This document shows positions 6,290 through 10,321 of a DNA stretch of 10,321 nt, piece after piece. The notes below the pieces were generated by a model. The model made no database searches. It had not been told where the DNA came from and saw only the letters and a program-made list of their open reading frames with translations. The position numbers and the translations under genes are program-made. The stretch is from Willaertia magna. Taxonomy: Eukaryota; Heterolobosea; Eutetramitea; Acrasida; Naegleriidae. The stretch covers positions 1-10,321 of the forward strand of contig CADWAF010000344.1 of assembly GCA_902984215.1 (NCBI GenBank). Reading direction: 5' to 3'. How positions within the stretch are numbered: the stretch's first letter is position 1; every line of letters begins with the position of its first letter.

Positions 6290-8242
6290 TTAATCATCAT
6301 GTTGAATATATGAAGAAAAGGAAGAATCAAACATATCTTCAGATAAAGAACTAAACATTGACCATTTACCATTCTTACTACTTCCACTTCTTCCTCTATT
6401 ATTATTACTGTTATTACCACTATTACCACCACTTTTCACATTTTTATCTCTTGGATTAAAAGGTTCAATCCAAGGTGCATTTGGATCAAAATTTAATAAT
6501 TTAACTTCAACTAAACTATCTTTTCCATCAATAATTACTTCCAATTTATTCTTTTGAATATTATTATCTAACATCATCATACTATTATTAAAATTATTAT
6601 TATTATTATTATTTAAAATGGTTGTAGAAGAATAAGCAGATACTGAACCTCTTGGACTAGAGATTGTTGACATTAATCTATTTGAAAAGAAATGTCTACA
6701 TAATAATTCCATTTCTTGTTTTTCATTTTCTGTTAAATCTTTAATTTCATTAACACTCCAATCAATATTTAATAAACGTATTGTTAAAGAATAAATTTGA
6801 TTAATTTCTTTTGTTAAAAAGGTAATTTCAACTTGCCAAGTAAATTGAAACATTGGTAATAATTGAACATTTCCTTTAGTTTTCTTCATTAAACATTCTG
6901 TTCTTTGATGGATAATACTAAATAAATTTGTTTTTACAGTTTTAGACGTTAATAATGGATATTGATTGTTTTGATTGTTATTATTACTTTCATTCGTGTT
7001 AGTGTTATTATTAGCATTGTTACCGTTATTATTATTTTGAATTAAAAAGGAATGATTTTGTAAAACTTGTGACACTGATTGTAATGGAACATTTCTTTCA
7101 AATTGATTTTTTCTAAAAGTAATTGTCCAAGTACCACGACAATCTTTAGGTTGAATTAGTTGACCTAAATGTAAAATTGCAGACGCTATTGTACCTAAAG
7201 TTGAAACTACAACTACTTGTGCAACACCAGATAAATAACGAATAACATTATTATTTTTTGTTAAATAAAATTCTGTTAATGCCTTTTTAATTTCTGAATC
7301 ATCTAAATATTCATATGTGTAAACTTTTCTAAATTGTTCTAATGTTAATTTAGCTTTTGTTCTTGGTGAAAAAACTAAATCTTCAATTTTTATTTCTTCT
7401 TCTTTATTTAGTTCTTCTTTTTTTGTAATATTTTCGTTTATGGTCGTTTTTTCTTGTTCTTCTTGTTTGGTAACATTACAATGATTCGTGTCATCATTAT
7501 TATCACTACCACCACCATTGTTGCTATTATTTTCATTTATAGTGTTCATATTATTTATTGGTAAGGAAATATTAAACGAGTGATTCGTTTTTGTAACGGT
7601 ATTGTTATGATTATTGTTGTTATATTTACAATTATTAGAATAAGTTAGATTTTCATTATTAATCTCATTATATTCTTCAGTTGGCGAACAGCAACAATTA
7701 TTACTAACCATTGTAGCGATATCTTCACTAAGACGTGGTGTTGTAAATGTAGATGACGATGATATTTCTTCTCCATTTACGTCACTACCTTTTTTGTCCT
7801 CAAGTTCCACACTACAAGTTGTGGTTGTAGTATTTTTATCAGGACTTATTGCGCTATTAATATCATTAGCGTTGGTTGTGTTGTCATCTACTTGTTCTTC
7901 TTCGTCATCTTCAAGTAAGTGATGTACTCCATTTAAAACATCTAAAAGTAATTGAATTGATTTTGTGTCTTCTTTATTAGATTGAAAATCTAAATTAATT
8001 AATTTATCTTCATTAATATTATATTTAGACATTCTAATAGTTTTTAATAATCTCATTAAATCTCTTTCAAATTTTTGTGTTTGTAAAGAATTAACACATA
8101 TTACATTATTTAATATTTGTGCTAAACGAAATAAATTACCTTCCATTGTAAATTTAGTTGGCACATGAGAAGGTGGTTGATGAAATAGAGAAGTAGACCT
8201 CTTCTTCTTCTTATTATTGCTATTGTCACTACTTTTAAACAT
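6290..8242 (-). CDS. Uncharacterised protein, 650 residues; larger member of a tandem paralogue pair
   Basis: This is a complete frame; A-rich sequence precedes the ATG at 8242. Conserved blocks shared with the 491-residue gene are, in order: 33-70 (MEGNLF...QKFERDLMRLLK), 98-110 (LLLDVLNGVHHLL), 302-380 (EQFRKVY..., GVAQVVVVSTLGTIASAI, RGTWTITFRK), 440-525 (IIHQRTE, FQFTWQVEI, EINQIYSLTIRLL, LTENEKQ...CRHFF) and 566-588 (LEVIIDG...LVEVKLLNFDP). Between them lie Asn/Ser/acidic inserts at about 112-285 and 395-435, a poly-Asn run at 544-550 and a Ser/Gly/Asn-rich C-terminus. There is a basic patch at 11-15 (KKKKR), no signal peptide and no clear membrane span, so it is probably cytosolic or nuclear. 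The G-W-I-F-R followed by F-W-Q-V-E-I alternation suggests a beta-rich core; that is only a guess. I do not recognise the family and assign no function. Confidence 0.88.
   Translation of the reverse strand: MFKSSDNSNNKKKKRSTSLFHQPPSHVPTKFTMEGNLFRLAQILNNVICVNSLQTQKFERDLMRLLKTIRMSKYNINEDKLINLDFQSNKEDTKSIQLLLDVLNGVHHLLEDDEEEQVDDNTTNANDINSAISPDKNTTTTTCSVELEDKKGSDVNGEEISSSSTFTTPRLSEDIATMVSNNCCCSPTEEYNEINNENLTYSNNCKYNNNNHNNTVTKTNHSFNISLPINNMNTINENNSNNGGGSDNNDDTNHCNVTKQEEQEKTTINENITKKEELNKEEEIKIEDLVFSPRTKAKLTLEQFRKVYTYEYLDDSEIKKALTEFYLTKNNNVIRYLSGVAQVVVVSTLGTIASAILHLGQLIQPKDCRGTWTITFRKNQFERNVPLQSVSQVLQNHSFLIQNNNNGNNANNNTNTNESNNNNQNNQYPLLTSKTVKTNLFSIIHQRTECLMKKTKGNVQLLPMFQFTWQVEITFLTKEINQIYSLTIRLLNIDWSVNEIKDLTENEKQEMELLCRHFFSNRLMSTISSPRGSVSAYSSTTILNNNNNNNFNNSMMMLDNNIQKNKLEVIIDGKDSLVEVKLLNFDPNAPWIEPFNPRDKNVKSGGNSGNNSNNNRGRSGSSKNGKWSMFSSLSEDMFDSSFSSYIQHDD
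6593..6613. repeat. (ATT)7 trinucleotide microsatellite inside coding sequence
   Basis: Seven perfect ATT units on the plus strand read as AAT codons on the coding strand and encode Asn 544-550 of the 650-residue protein. The uninterrupted tract is a candidate for length polymorphism. Most other Asn tracts in this window mix AAT and AAC. Confidence 0.8.
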
Positions 8243-8247
8243 TTTTT

Positions 8248-8280
8248 TTAAATGGCAAGTGATGTCTCAACGATTTTCAT
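8248..8280 (-). promoter_or_regulatory. Possible upstream ORF in the leader of the 650-residue gene
   Basis: On the minus strand an ATG at 8280 opens a 10-codon frame (MKIVETSLAI) whose TAA at 8250-8248 ends 5 nt before the main ATG. If the transcript starts upstream of 8280, this frame would be met first by scanning ribosomes. No transcript evidence is available, and short frames of this kind arise easily by chance. Confidence 0.3.
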
Positions 8281-8647
8281 AACGTTTTTCAAAATGCCTT
8301 GCCACCACTAAGACTGTTCGAAGTGTAAGGAAAGGTGATACTGGTGCAGCTTGAATAGGTGAATTAAGAATATGAAAGGAAGGAAATTGATATTAGATTT
8401 AGAGGACGTAAAGACTTTAGTTGGAATTTTGAAGGATTAGGTTTCCCAATGCGACAATTTGAAATTATAATGATGTATTTGGGTTGGGATTTTCTCCTTA
8501 GTGTTTTAGAATAAGGATCTAGTCAGTCTCTTTGAAGGTTTAGTTTTATTTGTTTTGAAAGGTTTTATTTAAATATTTACAAAATAACAAGAGTTGTAAA
8601 ATCAATAATAGTATTCTTTTCAATAAGGACCGTCTAATCACAATTAT

Positions 8648-8682
8648 ACAACACATATTTTATTAATTCCTAAATGTGTTGT
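8648..8682. repeat. Small hairpin downstream of the 491-residue gene
   Basis: ACAACACAT at 8648-8656 is the exact reverse complement of ATGTGTTGT at 8674-8682, with a 17-nt AT-rich loop. An outer ATCACA/TGTGAT similarity flanks it if a few bases are bulged. It lies 60 nt past the TAA of the 491-residue gene, where a 3'-UTR element would be. Confidence 0.6.
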
Positions 8683-8741
8683 GATTAAATGTTGTTGATG
8701 GTCATTAAATATTTTCGTTGTTATTGTGATTTGTATACAAA

Positions 8742-10217
8742 TTAAGCAGAAACTTCTGTTGTTTCAGAAATTATATTGTCACTTGTCGTTGATGTTGTAG
8801 TTGGTGTAGAACAATTACTGCCACCACCATTACTACCATTATTCACCATTATTGTATTTCTTGGTGTCACATTTCGTGGCGTTGTATTTCTAGGTGAAGA
8901 AGTGCTTGACGTATTACTTCTTGCACTCATTGATCCATTCATTGGCAACGTTGGCGATAATAATTTTGTTGGTTCAAAATTTAATAATTTAATTTCAATT
9001 AAAGGTTTATCACTAATACCATTATCACCACCACTACTACCACTACTGATAACATGATCATTTATAATTACTCTTACTTTATTCTTTTCATTATTATTAT
9101 TGCTCTTTGAATAGTTAGTTACCAATTTATTTGTAAATAAATTTCTACAATATGATTCTAAAGATTGTTTTTCCTTTTCAGTTAAATTTAAAGTATTTTC
9201 ATTATTCTTCCAATTCATTGATAATAAACGAATGGTGACACTTTGAATTTGATTTATTTCTAAATTATTAAATTCAATTTCAACTTGCCAAGTAAAATCT
9301 AACATTGGTATTAATAATGTTTCTTCTGTTATTTTCATTACAGTTTCTGTACGTTGATGTAAAATTGAAATTTTTTTAGTGTCATTGTCACTGTTATTAT
9401 TATTTGTGTTATTATTACTATAATTGGTAGTGTTGTTGTTTATAAATTTTCTAAATTGTATAGACCAAGAACCTCTTGCATCTTTAATAATTAATTGATT
9501 ATTTCTTTTTGTACTTGTGATTGCTTCTGCAATTACTGTTAAAGTACTAACTGCAATAGATTGTGAAACGCCAGTTAATAATTTTAAAATACAATTGAAA
9601 TGTTCATTATTATTTTCTTCTTTATTCATTTCTTCTTCATTAAATTCTTGTTGATTATTATTTTCTTCATCATTATTATTATGGTTGTTATTAGATAAAA
9701 TTTCAATTAATTGAATAAATGTTGATTTTAAAGTAGATTCTTGTAAACTATCCAAATCATATAATTTATTAAATTTTTCAAACGAAATTAATTCTTTTTC
9801 TTTTTCTTCTTGTTGTGTTTTTAAAAAGAATGAAATACCATTTAAAATGTCAACCAATAATGCTTTACTAAAATTACCATTGCTATTACCATTTTGGTTA
9901 TTATTTTCTTGATTTTCAAGGTGATTGACATATTTTTTAAATGCAAATTCCTTTACATTATTATTATTATTGGTATTGTCAATGATGGTTAATTGGATGT
10001 ATTTCATCATTCTAATGAGATCTCTTTCAAATCTTTTATTTTGAAATGGTTTTAGACATATTTCACCATTCCAATCATTTGTTAAATCAAGTAAACTACC
10101 TTCAATAGTTACTTCATCTGGAATATCATCATCAAATAAATTATTGTTTGTGTTGTTACTACTATTGTTGTTATTGTTGGCTCGTGATCCGATAACAAAT
10201 CGTTTAAATAGTCTCAT
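8742..10217 (-). CDS. Uncharacterised protein, 491 residues; smaller member of a tandem paralogue pair
   Basis: This is a complete frame from ATG at 10217 (A-rich context) to TAA. It carries the same blocks as the 650-residue neighbour: 37-74 (TIEGSLLDL...KRFERDLIRMMK), 119-133 (ALLVDILNGISFFLK), 146-258 (FEKFNKLYDL..., GVSQSIAVSTLTVIAEAI, RGSWSIQFRK), 282-366 (ISILHQRTE, LDFTWQVEI, EINQIQSVTIRLL, LTEKEKQ...CRNLF) and 378-416 (NKVRVIIND...LIEIKLLNFEP). It lacks most of the neighbour's roughly 170-residue insert but has its own Asn/Glu-rich insert at 174-205. The N-terminus is basic (MRLFKRFVIGSR). The C-terminal 75 residues are Ser/Thr/Asn-rich with a three-copy pentapeptide repeat. There is no signal peptide or convincing membrane span; GVSQSIAVSTLTVIAEAI is only mildly hydrophobic. 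Tandem same-strand placement points to local gene duplication. Function unknown. Confidence 0.88.
   Translation of the reverse strand: MRLFKRFVIGSRANNNNNSSNNTNNNLFDDDIPDEVTIEGSLLDLTNDWNGEICLKPFQNKRFERDLIRMMKYIQLTIIDNTNNNNNVKEFAFKKYVNHLENQENNNQNGNSNGNFSKALLVDILNGISFFLKTQQEEKEKELISFEKFNKLYDLDSLQESTLKSTFIQLIEILSNNNHNNNDEENNNQQEFNEEEMNKEENNNEHFNCILKLLTGVSQSIAVSTLTVIAEAITSTKRNNQLIIKDARGSWSIQFRKFINNNTTNYSNNNTNNNNSDNDTKKISILHQRTETVMKITEETLLIPMLDFTWQVEIEFNNLEINQIQSVTIRLLSMNWKNNENTLNLTEKEKQSLESYCRNLFTNKLVTNYSKSNNNNEKNKVRVIINDHVISSGSSGGDNGISDKPLIEIKLLNFEPTKLLSPTLPMNGSMSARSNTSSTSSPRNTTPRNVTPRNTIMVNNGSNGGGSNCSTPTTTSTTSDNIISETTEVSA
8853..8897 (-). repeat. Three tandem 15-nt coding repeats, [S/T]-P-R-N-[T/V]
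   Basis: Residues 441-455 of the 491-residue protein read SPRNT-TPRNV-TPRNT. The three 15-nt copies use different synonymous codons (for example CCT, CCA, CCA for Pro and AGA, CGA, AGA for Arg), so the repeat is not a fresh duplication. Each copy contains a Ser/Thr-Pro site of the sort used by proline-directed kinases. Confidence 0.7.
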
Positions 10218-10258
10218 ATTTTTTTTGTGTGATTGTTTTTTGAATTTTGGAAGGACAT
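10214..10258 (-). promoter_or_regulatory. Possible upstream ORF overlapping the start of the 491-residue gene
   Basis: On the minus strand an ATG at 10258 opens a 14-codon frame (MSFQNSKNNHTKKI). Its TGA at 10216-10214 overlaps the main ATG at 10217-10215 in the arrangement ATGA. This is a geometry used for termination-reinitiation in some systems. Whether the frame is transcribed is unknown, and the A-rich leader makes chance likely. Confidence 0.3.
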
Positions 10259-10321
10259 GTCAATCCAATCAATCAAATCTTAATTTTTATTTGTGATGCT
10301 TTTAAGGGGTAAGCACGAATC
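10218..10321. other. Upstream flank of the 491-residue gene
   Basis: This non-coding 104-base flank probably holds leader and promoter sequence. The minus strand is A-rich just before the ATG, and a CAATC-type motif recurs on the plus strand at about 10260-10278. A minus-strand AATAAA near 10286-10293 might belong to a gene further right. No gene is visible. Confidence 0.5.

Larger units (their letters stand above)
8243..8741. other. Intergenic spacer between the two paralogues
   Basis: No gene is supported in these 499 bases. The spacer separates the stop of the 491-residue gene from the start of the 650-residue gene, so it should hold a 3' UTR and a promoter. It contains a hairpin at 8648-8682, a minor 7-bp inverted match (TGGCAAG at 8253-8259 with CTTGCCA at 8298-8304) and a short upstream frame at 8248-8280. 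It does not visibly repeat coding blocks of either paralogue. Confidence 0.7.

Noticed and set aside
8776..9057. Plus-strand 93-codon frame rich in Val and Leu
   Set aside because: It is the antisense shadow of the Ser/Thr/Asn-rich tail of the 491-residue gene.

Overview
The window looks like nuclear DNA of an AT-rich, free-living amoeboid protist. A heterolobosean such as Naegleria fits best and a dictyostelid-like amoebozoan is the main alternative. The case for this rests on asparagine/serine homopolymer tracts in most proteins, a single short GT-AG intron, purine-rich bases just before several start codons, TAA used as every visible stop, and spacers that are AT-rich but less extreme than those of Dictyostelium. 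The assignment is an inference from composition and gene style, not from a database match.

All five protein genes lie on the minus strand, about 0.5-0.7 kb apart. Read in the direction of transcription (right to left) they are: a 491-residue protein of unknown family (10217 to 8742); its 650-residue paralogue (8242 to 6290); an unrelated 301-residue hypothetical protein (5787 to 4882); a serine carboxypeptidase gene of peptidase family S10 split by a 64-nt intron (4212 to 1536); and the 5' part of an AGC-type, PKA-like protein kinase that runs off the left edge (1002 to 1). The kinase frame has no stop inside the window.

The best understood gene is the carboxypeptidase. Once the intron is removed it encodes an 870-residue membrane protein: N-terminal hydrophobic segment, S10 domain with Ser/Asp/His retained, EGF-like module, a further lumenal region, one C-terminal membrane span and a short tail with a YxxPhi-type sorting motif. 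It is probably an endolysosomal or surface-anchored peptidase. The kinase carries an Asn/Ser/Gln-rich extension of about 280 residues before a PKA-like N-lobe, as in the long PKA catalytic subunit of Dictyostelium.

The least explained part is the right half. Two tandem, co-oriented paralogues share several conserved blocks, interrupted by low-complexity inserts, in a family I do not recognise. Three of the spacers hold clear inverted repeats, including an imperfect hairpin at 4504-4598 and a terminal-inverted-repeat-like structure at 5995-6198. I see no tRNA, rRNA, CRISPR array, transposase or prokaryotic-style operon. Nothing in the sequence links the five genes into one pathway.
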